Assembly: GCF_031085155.1 (NCBI RefSeq) | Contig: NZ_JAVHUL010000006.1 | Location: 37,893 to 101,892 of the forward strand | Length of the DNA stretch: 64,000 bases | Direction of reading: 5' to 3' | Source: Mesonia profundi | GTDB lineage: Bacteria; Bacteroidota; Bacteroidia; Flavobacteriales; Flavobacteriaceae | In this document: positions 42,369 to 50,828 of the stretch, in pieces | How the letters are laid out: each line of letters opens with the position of its first letter | How positions within the stretch are numbered: the first letter of the stretch is position 1 | Program-made: the position numbers and the translations under genes | Notes under the pieces: model-generated | Seen by the model: the letters and a program-made list of their open reading frames with translations, nothing else | Databases searched by the model: none | What the model was told of the DNA's origin: nothing

Positions 42369-42419
42369 AAAAAAAATCTTGCTAAGAAATAAGTATATTT
42401 GAGCTCAATAACGAAGACT

Positions 42420-43172
42420 ATGCACATTCTCGAAGGAAAAAAAATCTATTTCTCCAGCGACAATCACTTAGGCGCACCCACAAAAGAGCTGAGCAAACCT
42501 AGGGAGAAAAAGTTTGTACAATGGCTAGATGAAATCAAAGAAGATGCTGCAGCCATCTTTCTATTGGGCGACCTCTTCGATTTTTGGTTTGAATATAAAC
42601 ACGTCGTTCCCAAAGGTTTTGTAAGGGTTTTAGGGAAACTCGCCGAAATCCGCGACAGCGGTATTCCCATCTATTTCTTTGTAGGCAATCATGATTTATG
42701 GATGGATTCTTATTTTCAAGACGAATTAAATATCCCCGTTTACCACCAACCCAAAGAATTTGTCTTTAATAATAAAACCTTTCTTATTGGTCACGGTGAC
42801 GGTTTAGGGCCGGGAGACAAAGGCTACAAACGCATGAAAAAAGTCTTTACCAATCGGTTTTCTAAATGGCTGTATCGTTGGTTTCACCCAGATTTGGGCG
42901 TGCCTTTGGCAAAGCACCTTTCGGTGAAGAATAAATTGATTTCGGGCGATGAAGACGCCAAATTCTTGGGTGAAGAAAAGGAATGGCTCGTACAATATGC
43001 CAAACGGAAATTAGAAACCAGACACTACGATTACTTTGTATTTGGGCACCGGCATTTACCTCTGAGTATCGAAGTAGGAGAAAATTCTACCTACCACAAC
43101 CTAGGCGATTGGATTACGTATTATACCTATGGCACTTTTGATGGAAAAGAATTTGAATTAAAAGAATATTAG
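42420..43172 (+). CDS. lpxH: UDP-2,3-diacylglucosamine diphosphatase (LpxH-like metallophosphoesterase)
   Basis: Calcineurin-like phosphoesterase of 250 residues that makes lipid X in lipid A synthesis. The metal motifs are all present: FSSDNHLG, LLGDLFDFWFEY, FFVGNHDLWM, LIGHGDGLG and FVFGHRHLP. The first motif has Asn (DNH) where many relatives have D-x-H; this still supplies Asp and His. I use the ATG at 42420 (MHILEGKK) since the residues before it are unlike the family. The convergent gene after it overlaps by 4 bp. Confidence 0.88.
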   Translation: MHILEGKKIYFSSDNHLGAPTKELSKPREKKFVQWLDEIKEDAAAIFLLGDLFDFWFEYKHVVPKGFVRVLGKLAEIRDSGIPIYFFVGNHDLWMDSYFQDELNIPVYHQPKEFVFNNKTFLIGHGDGLGPGDKGYKRMKKVFTNRFSKWLYRWFHPDLGVPLAKHLSVKNKLISGDEDAKFLGEEKEWLVQYAKRKLETRHYDYFVFGHRHLPLSIEVGENSTYHNLGDWITYYTYGTFDGKEFELKEY

Positions 43173-43507
43173 TTCGCAGATAGTGCAAGGTATTTTTTTA
43201 TCTCCATATGAAATAACGTAGCGCTCAAAAACTTATGTATCTCTTTCAGCTCTTGTTTACTTACTGCTAATTCTATTTTGGAAGAAGGTGTTTTTAGCAG
43301 AATAGATTTACAGTCTTTTGGCGTTTTACATTGCGAACAACAACCTTGCTCTACCGCTTCCATCACATTTTTGTGGAATATTTTCACTTCTTCTTCCTTC
43401 AAAAAGAAACCCATATCTCTAAAAACCAACTGAATCTTATCTTGCTGGGTTTTCCAATAGAAAGAAATCCCATACTTGGTCTTGTATATAATATCGATGT
43501 CCTTCAT
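43169..43507 (-). CDS. Hypothetical Cys-containing protein, 112 residues
   Basis: A small soluble protein with start MKDIDIIYKTKYGISFYWK at 43507 (an earlier frame start at 43525 has no advantage). It has a central cysteine cluster, CCSQCKTPKDC, that could bind a metal, and a helical end (KQELKEIHKFLSATLFHMEI). The alternating strand pattern at the start suggests a beta sheet. I do not recognise the family with confidence. Its 3' end overlaps the lpxH 3' end by 4 bp in convergent orientation. Confidence 0.7.
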   Translation of the reverse strand: MKDIDIIYKTKYGISFYWKTQQDKIQLVFRDMGFFLKEEEVKIFHKNVMEAVEQGCCSQCKTPKDCKSILLKTPSSKIELAVSKQELKEIHKFLSATLFHMEIKKYLALSAN

Positions 43508-43566
43508 TCCTTCTTTTAAAATCAAAGATACTATTATTTATATCTGTTCTAAATAATTTTGTGTTT

Positions 43567-43731
43567 TTATTTTATTTGTCTCTTCGCAACTTCTTTACCT
43601 ATAAAATAAGCGAATAAAAGAGGAACCATCACAAAGGCGGTATAATCTTGCCACCAGCCCATTTCATTAGCCAGTATGGCAAATCCAGCTAAAAAAATAA
43701 TCACTAGTAAATCTAGATAAGGTTTTTTCAT
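43567..43731 (-). CDS. Small two-helix membrane protein ORF, 54 residues
   Basis: An ATG-started frame encodes MKKPYLDLLVIIFLAGFAIL, a short polar turn with NEMGWWQDY, and FVMVPLLFAYFIGKEVAKRQ with a basic end. This gives two transmembrane helices, in a hairpin. The composition is strongly membrane-protein-like and the stop is clean. It is the only frame in the 460-bp gap before recJ. The family is unknown to me. Confidence 0.6.
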   Translation of the reverse strand: MKKPYLDLLVIIFLAGFAILANEMGWWQDYTAFVMVPLLFAYFIGKEVAKRQIK

Positions 43732-43989
43732 CGTTTTTTAGGTTTTAAATCATTAGTAATAAGGTAACATTGATGAGCTCTTAAAATGTGTGGAAACTAA
43801 TAAGATTCTACAAATGAATACCTTGCTTTTTTGAAAATTGATTTTATCGATAGCGAGAGGATATTTTTATTTTAAATTACTACTGTTTATCAAATAGTTA
43901 CAATTAGGTCTTGGTTCTTGGTTCTAATTGCCGCAGGCAGGGTCTAGGTTCTTTACCGAACAACAATGGTTTTAAATGTTGAGATTAAT
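43732..43989. other. Non-coding spacer with short GGTTCTTGGTTCTA-type repeats
   Basis: No gene is visible. Around 43910-43953 the motif GGTTCTTGGTTCTA and a nearby GGTCTAGGTTCTT are simple repeats. Confidence 0.5.
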
Positions 43990-45681
43990 TTACCGAATAT
44001 CTTTCAATTTCAATTGAAGACTAACATTTCCGTTCCATTCATTTTCGTCTATAGAATATACCGCGTCAAAGGGGATTTTCTTAGAAACGATGCTTATTTT
44101 TTTTCCCAAATTAAATCCTATACCGCCGATGCTTCTTGGATTAGGAAGTTGTTGTACACTACATTTTAAATGATCTCCTTCTTTGCCCACCGCTTTTGCA
44201 AAACCGCTATCTGTTAGTTTTGGGGTGAAGAAAGTCGGGGCCATATTTCCAGGTCCAAAGGGAGCGAATTGCTTCAGAATTCTATAAAATTTATCGGTGA
44301 TTTCCTCTAAGGAGATTTCCAAGTCTATTTTAATTTCGGGCGTGAGCATATGAGGTTCTATGCTGGCAGCAACCACTTCTTCAAACTTTTGCTTAAAGTT
44401 TTCATATTGGTTTTCGTGTAAGGTTAATCCTGCCGCATATTTATGGCCGCCAAATTGTTCTATATGTTCTTGACAAGCTTCTAGCGCATTGTAGACATCA
44501 AAACCTTTTACAGATCGTGCCGAAGCCGCTAATTTCTCTCCGCTTTTGGTAAAAACGAGCGTGGGTCTATAATACGTTTCGGTTAAGCGGGAAGCGACAA
44601 TTCCTATCACGCCTTTATGCCAATCTTCTTGGTAGACTACCGTCGTAGATTTGTCTTCTTCTTTGTTGCTTATAATTTGCTCCAACGCCATCTCGGTGAT
44701 GCTTCGGTCTTCTGCTTTTCTTTCGGTATTGTAGTTTTCTATTTCTTTGGCAAATGTTTCGGCTTGTGCTTCATCTTCTTCGGTTAATAAGTCGACGGCA
44801 TGCAAGCCGTGTTTCATTCTTCCGGCGGCATTAATTCTAGGAGCGATGATAAAAACCACATCGGTTATCGTAAGACTTTCTTTTTTTATCTGATTGATAA
44901 TAGCCTTAAAACCCTTCCGCGGAAGCGTATTAATCACATGTAAACCGTGATGTGCTAAAATCCTATTCTCTCCGGTAATGGGAACAATATCTGCTCCAAT
45001 GGCTGTGGCCACCAAATCTAAATACGGAGCAAGCGTTTGTACAGAATTTCCTTTTAATTGCTCTAAGGCTTGAATCAATTTAAAACCTACTCCGCAGCCG
45101 CAAAGCTCTTTATAAGGATAGGTGCAATCTTCTCGCTTAGGGTCTAAAACCGCCACTGCTTGGGGAATTTCATTGCCAGGACGGTGATGATCGCAAATAA
45201 TAAAATCAATTCCTTTTTCTTTGGCGTAGGCTACTTTTTCTACGGCTTTTATTCCGCAGTCTAAAGCAATAATCAGGTGGATCCCATTGTCGTGAGCATA
45301 ATCTATTCCGGCATAAGAAATTCCGTAACCTTCTTTATAGCGATCAGGAATATAGGTGGTGACCAAGCTGGTCTCCGTTTTTAAATAAGAACTCATCAAG
45401 GCGACGCTCGTAGTACCATCTACATCATAATCGCCATACACCATAATCAATTCTTCTTGGGCTATGGCTTGCTGAATCCTCTTCACCGCCACATCCATAT
45501 CTTTCATCAAAAAAGGATCGTGCAAATGTCCTAATTGCGGACGAAAAAAATTTCTGGCTTCCTCAAAGGTCTCAATGCCTCTTAAAACCAAAAGATAAGC
45601 CACCGCTTTGTCAACGTTTAAACTGCTTTGAAGCTGTGCTACTTTTTGAGGATCTGGTTTTGGGGCGAGCGTCCAGCGCAT
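43990..45681 (-). CDS. recJ: Single-stranded-DNA-specific exonuclease RecJ
   Basis: 5'-3' ssDNA exonuclease of recombination and mismatch repair, 563 residues. DHH-family motifs: MVYGDYDVDGTTS, IALDCGIKAVEK and FIICDHHRPG, followed by IAPRINAAGRMKH. The DHHA1 nucleic-acid domain has ASARSVKGFDVYNALEAC and FGGHKYAAGLTL. The C-terminal OB-like part ends LQLKLKDIR. A palindrome copy (44914-44927) falls in a different frame here and encodes L-P-R-K. Length is normal. Confidence 0.95.
   Translation of the reverse strand: MRWTLAPKPDPQKVAQLQSSLNVDKAVAYLLVLRGIETFEEARNFFRPQLGHLHDPFLMKDMDVAVKRIQQAIAQEELIMVYGDYDVDGTTSVALMSSYLKTETSLVTTYIPDRYKEGYGISYAGIDYAHDNGIHLIIALDCGIKAVEKVAYAKEKGIDFIICDHHRPGNEIPQAVAVLDPKREDCTYPYKELCGCGVGFKLIQALEQLKGNSVQTLAPYLDLVATAIGADIVPITGENRILAHHGLHVINTLPRKGFKAIINQIKKESLTITDVVFIIAPRINAAGRMKHGLHAVDLLTEEDEAQAETFAKEIENYNTERKAEDRSITEMALEQIISNKEEDKSTTVVYQEDWHKGVIGIVASRLTETYYRPTLVFTKSGEKLAASARSVKGFDVYNALEACQEHIEQFGGHKYAAGLTLHENQYENFKQKFEEVVAASIEPHMLTPEIKIDLEISLEEITDKFYRILKQFAPFGPGNMAPTFFTPKLTDSGFAKAVGKEGDHLKCSVQQLPNPRSIGGIGFNLGKKISIVSKKIPFDAVYSIDENEWNGNVSLQLKLKDIR
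44914..44927. repeat. In-gene copy of the palindrome (recJ), in another frame
   Basis: CTTCCGCGGAAGCG inside recJ; on the coding strand it reads T-L-P-R-K, unlike the S-A-E reading in other genes. Confidence 0.65.
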
Positions 45682-45716
45682 GAGATTGATTTAAGAAATT
45701 GAAATAATCTATAAAG

Positions 45717-46283
45717 TTACGAAAGTTTATTTTTAATAAGCTGCTGCAATTGAGGAACCGTTTCCGTTTCAAACCAAGGATTTTTTGATCTCCAAAATCT
45801 ATTCACCGGGGAAGGATGCGGAATGGGGAAATACTGAGGTAAATAGTGGTGGTAATTTTTTACGCGATGCGTTAGGTTTTCTTTTCCTTCCAAATAATAC
45901 TTACAGGCATAAGAACCTATTAAAATATATAGAGGGTCGCTTTCAAAATGATCTATCACACTTTGATGCCATTGCGGTGCGCATTCTTTTCTTGGTGGTA
46001 AATCTCCGGTTTTTGCTTTCCCAGGGTAGCAAAAAGCCATAGGTAAAATGGCAAAATTTTTATCTCTATAAAAAGTCTCCTCACTTACGCCTAACCATTT
46101 TCTTAATTGTTTCCCGCTTTGATCATCCCAATCGATACCCGATTTGTGTACCACTCTCCCAGGAGCCTGACCAATAAGAACAATTTTAGAATCTTTGTGT
46201 GCTCTTAGAATTGGTTTAGGTTCTAAAGGCAAGTGTTCTTTGCAAAGCGTGCAATTTATAATATTAGTTAAGAGTTCTTTCAC
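45717..46283 (-). CDS. Uracil-DNA glycosylase family protein, four-cysteine (Fe-S) type
   Basis: Base-excision repair enzyme of 188 residues. Motif 1 is LIGQAPGRVVHKSG and motif 2 IPHPSPVNRFWR. Four cysteines sit at 11, 14, 85 and 101 (CTLC, AFCYPG, KECAPQW), the spacing that holds the 4Fe-4S cluster in family 4/5 uracil glycosylases. The catalytic acid of family 4 is not clearly kept, so substrate range is uncertain. The start is a GTG at 46283. It shares its direction with recJ, 35 bp away, suggesting a repair operon. Confidence 0.85.
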   Translation of the reverse strand: MKELLTNIINCTLCKEHLPLEPKPILRAHKDSKIVLIGQAPGRVVHKSGIDWDDQSGKQLRKWLGVSEETFYRDKNFAILPMAFCYPGKAKTGDLPPRKECAPQWHQSVIDHFESDPLYILIGSYACKYYLEGKENLTHRVKNYHHYLPQYFPIPHPSPVNRFWRSKNPWFETETVPQLQQLIKNKLS

Positions 46284-46333
46284 GTGTTGGCTTAAGTTTA
46301 TTATTTTTGAATTTCTGTTTAAAGCTAAGATCT

Positions 46334-46744
46334 ATGTCTGCAATTCCTATTCAATTTAAACAACGCAATGTGTTGAAAATTTTTGTTTTTGTGCTCATAG
46401 GTTTTATTCTGCTTGTCATAGGTTTAATAGGCTATTTCACTTCAGAAAACTTTATGTACTTCTATTTAGTTGTCGCTGCTAACCTCATTATAGCTTACAT
46501 TTTCTTTATTTCTAGAGTAAAAAAGAATCAAGTGGTGTACGATCCTGCGTTTGTAAAATATAAATTAAATGCAGAAAGCAATAAGATTAAGAACACGCTT
46601 TTAATCAAAGCTCTTCTCGTAGAGCAGGTATTGGAGATTCAATTAAAAGAAGATGAAAACCTAAGCATCGATTTAGAAGATTACCATAAAGACGACCAAA
46701 TCTATTTCGAAAAATTACTGAATGCGTTGGCTCCTCCTAGCTAA
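46334..46744 (+). CDS. Hypothetical two-helix membrane protein, 136 residues
   Basis: Start at the ATG at 46334 (MSAIPIQFKQRNVLK). Two transmembrane helices (about 16-36 and 45-65, IFVFVLIGFILLVIGLIGYF and FYLVVAANLIIAYIFFI) are followed by a cytosolic domain of about 65 residues with an acidic end (LSIDLEDYHKDDQIYF). It is divergent from the UDG gene and convergent with rsmI, only 6 bp away. No known family. Confidence 0.72.
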   Translation: MSAIPIQFKQRNVLKIFVFVLIGFILLVIGLIGYFTSENFMYFYLVVAANLIIAYIFFISRVKKNQVVYDPAFVKYKLNAESNKIKNTLLIKALLVEQVLEIQLKEDENLSIDLEDYHKDDQIYFEKLLNALAPPS

Positions 46745-46750
46745 AAATTT

Positions 46751-47422
46751 TTATTTCTTTCCGTCTACAATAAGCACAATTTCTCCTTTGGGAGGCTTTT
46801 GAGTATAGTAATCTAATACTTCGTGTAGGCTTCCTCGTTGGGTTTCTTCGTGCAGTTTACTAATCTCTCTAGAAACCGAAGCTTGCCGCTCTTCTCCAAA
46901 ATAATCGATTAAATGCTGCAGGGTTTTTAAAAGCTTATGTGGCGATTCATAAAAAATCATAGTCCGCGTTTCCTCTGCTAAGAGTTTAAGTCGGGTTTGT
47001 CTTCCTTTCTTAACGGGCAAAAAACCTTCAAAAACAAACTTATCGTTTGGGAGTCCGCTATTTACCAAGGCGGGAACAAAAGCGGTAGCGCCTGGCAAGC
47101 AGTCTACTTCTATGTTTTCTTCTACACAAGCACGCGTTAACAGAAACCCCGGATCTGAAATCGCTGGGGTTCCCGCATCGCTAATTAAAGCTGCATTTTC
47201 TCCGTGCTTAATTCTATCTACGATCATTTGCAAGGTCTTATGCTCATTGTGCATATGATGGCTGTGCATTTGCGTCGTGATCTCAAAATGCTTTAAAAGT
47301 TTTCCGCTAGTTCGCGTATCTTCTGCTAAGATAAAATCGACTTCTTGGAGCACTCTTACGGCTCTAAAAGTCATATCCTCCAGATTACCTATGGGCGTAG
47401 GAACGATGAATAACTTTCCCAT
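46751..47422 (-). CDS. rsmI: 16S rRNA (cytidine(1402)-2'-O)-methyltransferase
   Basis: Methylates the ribose of C1402 in the decoding site of 16S rRNA. The 223 residues have the tetrapyrrole-methylase fold: FIVPTPIGNLEDMTFRAVRV, LAEDTRTSGKLLKHF, ALISDAGTPAISDPG, and the conserved LPGATAFVPALVNSGLP. Shorter than E. coli RsmI because the C-terminal helical domain is absent, as in other Bacteroidota. The start overlaps the stop of the upstream gene by 1 bp (TAATG). Confidence 0.94.
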   Translation of the reverse strand: MGKLFIVPTPIGNLEDMTFRAVRVLQEVDFILAEDTRTSGKLLKHFEITTQMHSHHMHNEHKTLQMIVDRIKHGENAALISDAGTPAISDPGFLLTRACVEENIEVDCLPGATAFVPALVNSGLPNDKFVFEGFLPVKKGRQTRLKLLAEETRTMIFYESPHKLLKTLQHLIDYFGEERQASVSREISKLHEETQRGSLHEVLDYYTQKPPKGEIVLIVDGKK

Positions 47423-48450
47423 TAGGCATATTTGTTTTCAATAGCTTGTAGAAAACGATTTTCATACACCTCCTTATTTTCCCAATTCTTATAATCTGGT
47501 TTTACCACATCGTGAATAAAACGTTGAGCTTCTGGAAGGCTTTCAACGGTATTCAATTGAGAAAGTACGCGGTTATAATCTGCGGCATCCCCATCAAAAA
47601 GGTGTTTGATGTAACTTAAGCGATCATTTAAACCTATCTGAATTCCTTTTTTAAGTTGATCATTCAGGGATTTTTTCTTTGCAGAATGCTTACTGTTAAA
47701 ATCTTCTTTGCGCTCAAACTCTGGCATGATTCCAAAGAGATTCTGTTGCTCATCGGTAAGTGAACCTTCATCCTTTGCTTGCTCTATCTCGTCTTTCGCT
47801 ACTTCGGTTTTTGCTTCTGGCTGAACTTCTTCTTTTAAAAATTCTGGTTCTTGTTGAGAAGCTTCTTCTACTGAAACTTCTTCTTTTAAGGTTTCTGAAA
47901 TAGGCTTTTTTTCTACTATAGCCTCTGCTTCTGAAATCTCTTCTACTTTAATTTCTTCTGTTTTCTTTACTTCAGAAGGTCTCTCAAATTGGGGTAAATC
48001 GTCAAAATGAACTCCTCCCAAGCTTCTAAACTCATCCTTTGTTTCTTCTTCGGCCTGAGGTAAAATACCTTCGAGCACCTGCTCTACGTCTGAAGCTTTA
48101 GAAGATGTATCTGCAAAAATTTCTTCTGCTTCTTCGGTATTTTCTTCCGTATTCGGTTCAGTGGTGGCTTCCGTATGATCCTTGATTATTTCCTGTTTTT
48201 CTTCTTCTATAGGAGAAGGTATTGCTTCCGCTTGAGGCTCAACATTTTCTTCCGTTAAGGCTTTTTCAATATCTTTTTTTCCAATGGTAGGCTGGGGTCC
48301 GTCAAAATGCTTTTCGGTAAACGAAAGCACCGAGAGCTTTTCGTACAACACACCTGTTACCGCTTTTAGTTCATGAACATCTGCTTTGTTTTTTAATTGC
48401 AAAATTCTATGAGCTATACTCATAAGCTCTGCTTCTAAGGTCTTCTTCAT
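47422..48450 (-). CDS. Acidic, Glu-rich protein of unknown function, 342 residues
   Basis: The N-terminal 65 residues are helical (MSIAHRILQLKNKADVHELK) and look conserved. Residues about 70-250 are a Glu/Thr/Val/Lys-rich low-complexity linker, probably disordered. The C-terminal 80 residues (GLNDRLSYIKHLFDGDAADY, then NRVLSQLNTVESLPEAQRFI) form a second compact domain. It has no signal peptide or membrane helix. It is translationally coupled to rsmI. I do not know the family; the shape, two folded ends joined by an acidic spacer, suggests an adaptor. Confidence 0.75.
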   Translation of the reverse strand: MKKTLEAELMSIAHRILQLKNKADVHELKAVTGVLYEKLSVLSFTEKHFDGPQPTIGKKDIEKALTEENVEPQAEAIPSPIEEEKQEIIKDHTEATTEPNTEENTEEAEEIFADTSSKASDVEQVLEGILPQAEEETKDEFRSLGGVHFDDLPQFERPSEVKKTEEIKVEEISEAEAIVEKKPISETLKEEVSVEEASQQEPEFLKEEVQPEAKTEVAKDEIEQAKDEGSLTDEQQNLFGIMPEFERKEDFNSKHSAKKKSLNDQLKKGIQIGLNDRLSYIKHLFDGDAADYNRVLSQLNTVESLPEAQRFIHDVVKPDYKNWENKEVYENRFLQAIENKYA

Positions 48451-48550
48451 AACTTTATGATTTACTTTGCTTGTGCAGCCTAATTTTTAGTAAATTTATC
48501 TCAACTTTATTATTACAGGAATTTTCCTGTTGAATGCTGAAAATTACAAA

Positions 48551-49189
48551 ATGTTTCTTGAAAATACCGTAAATCACGAAGAGCAATTTGGATGGATTGA
48601 AGTAATTTGTGGAAGTATGTTCTCTGGAAAAACTGAAGAACTCATTCGCAGGTTAAAACGTGCTCAATTTGCCAAACAAAAAGTAGAAATTTTTAAACCC
48701 GCCATAGACATTCGTTATGATGATGAGCTGGTGATTTCTCACGATGCGAATGAAATTAGGTCAACTCCCGTGCCTGCTGCTGCCAATATTAGGCTTCTCG
48801 CCGATGCTTGCGATGTGGTAGGCATTGATGAAGCCCAATTTTTTGACGATGAAATTGTTAGCGTTTGTAACGATTTGGCCAATAAAGGCATTCGGGTAGT
48901 GGTTGCTGGTTTAGATATGGATTTTAAAGGCAATCCCTTTGGCCCTATGCCCAACCTTATGGCCACGGCAGAATATGTAACCAAAGTGCACGCCGTTTGT
49001 ACACGAACTGGAAACTTGGCGCAGTACAGTTTTAGGAAAGCAACCAGTAAAGATTTAGTGCTCCTTGGAGAAACCGAAGAATACGAACCCCTAAGTAGAG
49101 CTGCTTACTACAAAGCGATGCGCGATCAAAAAGTGAGAAAAATGGATGTTGAAATCAGTGAGGTTCTCCCAAAAGAAAAAAAGCTATGA
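48551..49189 (+). CDS. tdk: Thymidine kinase
   Basis: Salvage kinase for thymidine, type II, 212 residues. P-loop [18 protein letters not shown] with Walker B acid, and [16 protein letters not shown] are visible, as is [19 protein letters not shown]. One zinc cysteine is at VCTR; the full four-Cys zinc set of other type II enzymes is reduced here, as often in Bacteroidota. I choose the ATG at 48551; an in-frame TTG at 48530 would add seven residues. The stop overlaps the alr start (ATGA). Confidence 0.93.
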   Translation: MFLENTVNHEEQFGWIEVICGSMFSGKTEELIRRLKRAQFAKQKVEIFKPAIDIRYDDELVISHDANEIRSTPVPAAANIRLLADACDVVGIDEAQFFDDEIVSVCNDLANKGIRVVVAGLDMDFKGNPFGPMPNLMATAEYVTKVHAVCTRTGNLAQYSFRKATSKDLVLLGETEEYEPLSRAAYYKAMRDQKVRKMDVEISEVLPKEKKL

Positions 49190-50289
49190 AACCTTCAGAA
49201 ACCCTTCTCGAAATAGATTTAAAAGCCTTAGAACATAACTACCGTTTCCTTGCTGCTAAAGTAAAGGAGAACGTAAAAAAAATGGCCGTAATTAAAGCTT
49301 TTGCTTACGGAAGTGATTCGGTTACTTTAGCAAAAAAACTAGAAGCCTTAGGCGTAGATTATTTTGCAGTGGCCTACACTCAAGAGGGAATCGATTTAAG
49401 AGAAGACGGTATTACCCAACCTATTTTGGTGCTTCACCCACAGTCTACTCACTTTCAAGAAATTATAGATCACTGTCTTATCCCTAGTATTTATAGCGAG
49501 TTTGTGCTGAATCATTTTATCACTTCCGCGGAAGAAAATCAGCAACATGATTATCCTATTCACCTCAAACTGAATACGGGTTTAAATCGACTGGGTTTTG
49601 ACCCCGAGGAAGCCCCAATGATTCTAGAGAAACTAAAACAAACTTCGAGCACTAAAGTAGACGGCATATTTTCGCATTTTGCCGCTAGCGAAGACCCTAA
49701 AGAAAAAGAGTTTACCCAGCATCAAATGGACACCTTTAAAAAAGTAAGTGAAAAAATTATAGCCCATTTAGGTTACGCTCCATTAAGACATTTGTGCAAT
49801 ACCAGCGGAATTTTAAATTATCCCGAAGCTCATTTTGATATGGTGAGAACGGGAATTGGTCTTTACGGCTACGGAAATTCTAAAGAAATAGACCAACAAC
49901 TCATTCCTATTGGAACCTTAAAAACCATTATTTCTCAAATTCACCACATTAAAAAAGGAGAAAGTGTAGGCTATAATAGAATGTTTAAAGCCACGAAAGA
50001 TACCAAAATAGCCACTTTACCATTAGGCCACGCCGACGGGATTAATAGAATTTACGGCAAGCAAAAAACACATGTCTCCGTCAATAAACATTTAGCTCCC
50101 ATCATTGGAAATGTATGTATGGATATGATTATGATTGATATTTCAGGAATCGATTGCGAGGAAGGAGACGAAGTTATTCTCTTTGGAAAAGAAAAAAGCG
50201 CCGAAGATTTTGCTCATAATGCCGGCACCATTTCCTATGAACTGATTACTTCGATCTCTCAACGGGTAAAAAGAAAAATTATTCCATAA
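49186..50289 (+). CDS. alr: Alanine racemase
   Basis: PLP enzyme making D-alanine for peptidoglycan, 367 residues. The PLP lysine is in [13 protein letters not shown]; the usual KANAYGHG has become KAFAYGSD, a form I have seen in Flavobacteria. The catalytic tyrosine is in [10 protein letters not shown], and [11 protein letters not shown] and [11 protein letters not shown] are typical. Coupled to tdk by a 4-bp overlap. A palindrome copy (49523-49534) lies in frame as T-S-A-E-E. Confidence 0.93.
   Translation: MKPSETLLEIDLKALEHNYRFLAAKVKENVKKMAVIKAFAYGSDSVTLAKKLEALGVDYFAVAYTQEGIDLREDGITQPILVLHPQSTHFQEIIDHCLIPSIYSEFVLNHFITSAEENQQHDYPIHLKLNTGLNRLGFDPEEAPMILEKLKQTSSTKVDGIFSHFAASEDPKEKEFTQHQMDTFKKVSEKIIAHLGYAPLRHLCNTSGILNYPEAHFDMVRTGIGLYGYGNSKEIDQQLIPIGTLKTIISQIHHIKKGESVGYNRMFKATKDTKIATLPLGHADGINRIYGKQKTHVSVNKHLAPIIGNVCMDMIMIDISGIDCEEGDEVILFGKEKSAEDFAHNAGTISYELITSISQRVKRKIIP
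49523..49534. repeat. In-gene copy of the palindrome core (alr)
   Basis: CTTCCGCGGAAG in alr, encoding S-A-E; outer arms are not kept. Confidence 0.6.
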
Positions 50290-50340
50290 AATTAAAATTT
50301 AGATTATCTTTATCCTTATACTAACCAAATCAATGATACG

Positions 50341-50760
50341 ATGAGCTTTTTTAGCGATTTTAAAAAATTCTTAATGAAAGGTGATATTGTCGCTTTAGCA
50401 ACAGCAGTTGTTATTGGTGCTGCCTTTAAAACAATTATAGATTCTGTTGTAAAAGATGTGATCACTCCCATTATTGGAATGCTAACCGGCGGACTCGATT
50501 TTACCAAAAAATTTATTTCTTTAGACGGTGTCAACTATGAGAGTCTCGAGGCGGCAAGAGAGGCCAAAGCAGCAGTGATCACTTACGGTAATTTGATACA
50601 GGCGATCATCAACTTTATTATTGTGGGTCTCTTTATCTTCTTATTTTTAAAGTATTATGATAAAACGAAGAAAAAAGAAGAAGCAAAGCCAGCTGCGCCT
50701 GCAGGTCCAACGCAAGAAGAATTGCTTATGGAGATTAGAGATGAGTTAAGAAAAAAATAA
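50341..50760 (+). CDS. mscL: Large-conductance mechanosensitive channel MscL
   Basis: Homopentameric inner-membrane tension valve protecting against osmotic downshock. The 139 residues show the N-terminal amphipathic helix ([20 protein letters not shown]), TM1 ([20 protein letters not shown]), a periplasmic loop, TM2 ([19 protein letters not shown]) and the cytoplasmic charged helix ([16 protein letters not shown]). Normal length. It has its own terminator. Confidence 0.96.
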   Translation: MSFFSDFKKFLMKGDIVALATAVVIGAAFKTIIDSVVKDVITPIIGMLTGGLDFTKKFISLDGVNYESLEAAREAKAAVITYGNLIQAIINFIIVGLFIFLFLKYYDKTKKKEEAKPAAPAGPTQEELLMEIRDELRKK

Positions 50761-50780
50761 TAAGTTTATAATTCCATAAA

Positions 50781-50812
50781 AAAACCCTGCTCAAAAGGCA
50801 GGGTCTTTTTTT
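50781..50812. terminator. Terminator after mscL
   Basis: ACCCTGC-TCAAAAG-GCAGGGT with a following CTTTTTTT; also usable by the convergent lipoprotein gene. Confidence 0.8.
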
Positions 50813-50828
50813 GCCAATTTACTAATTA

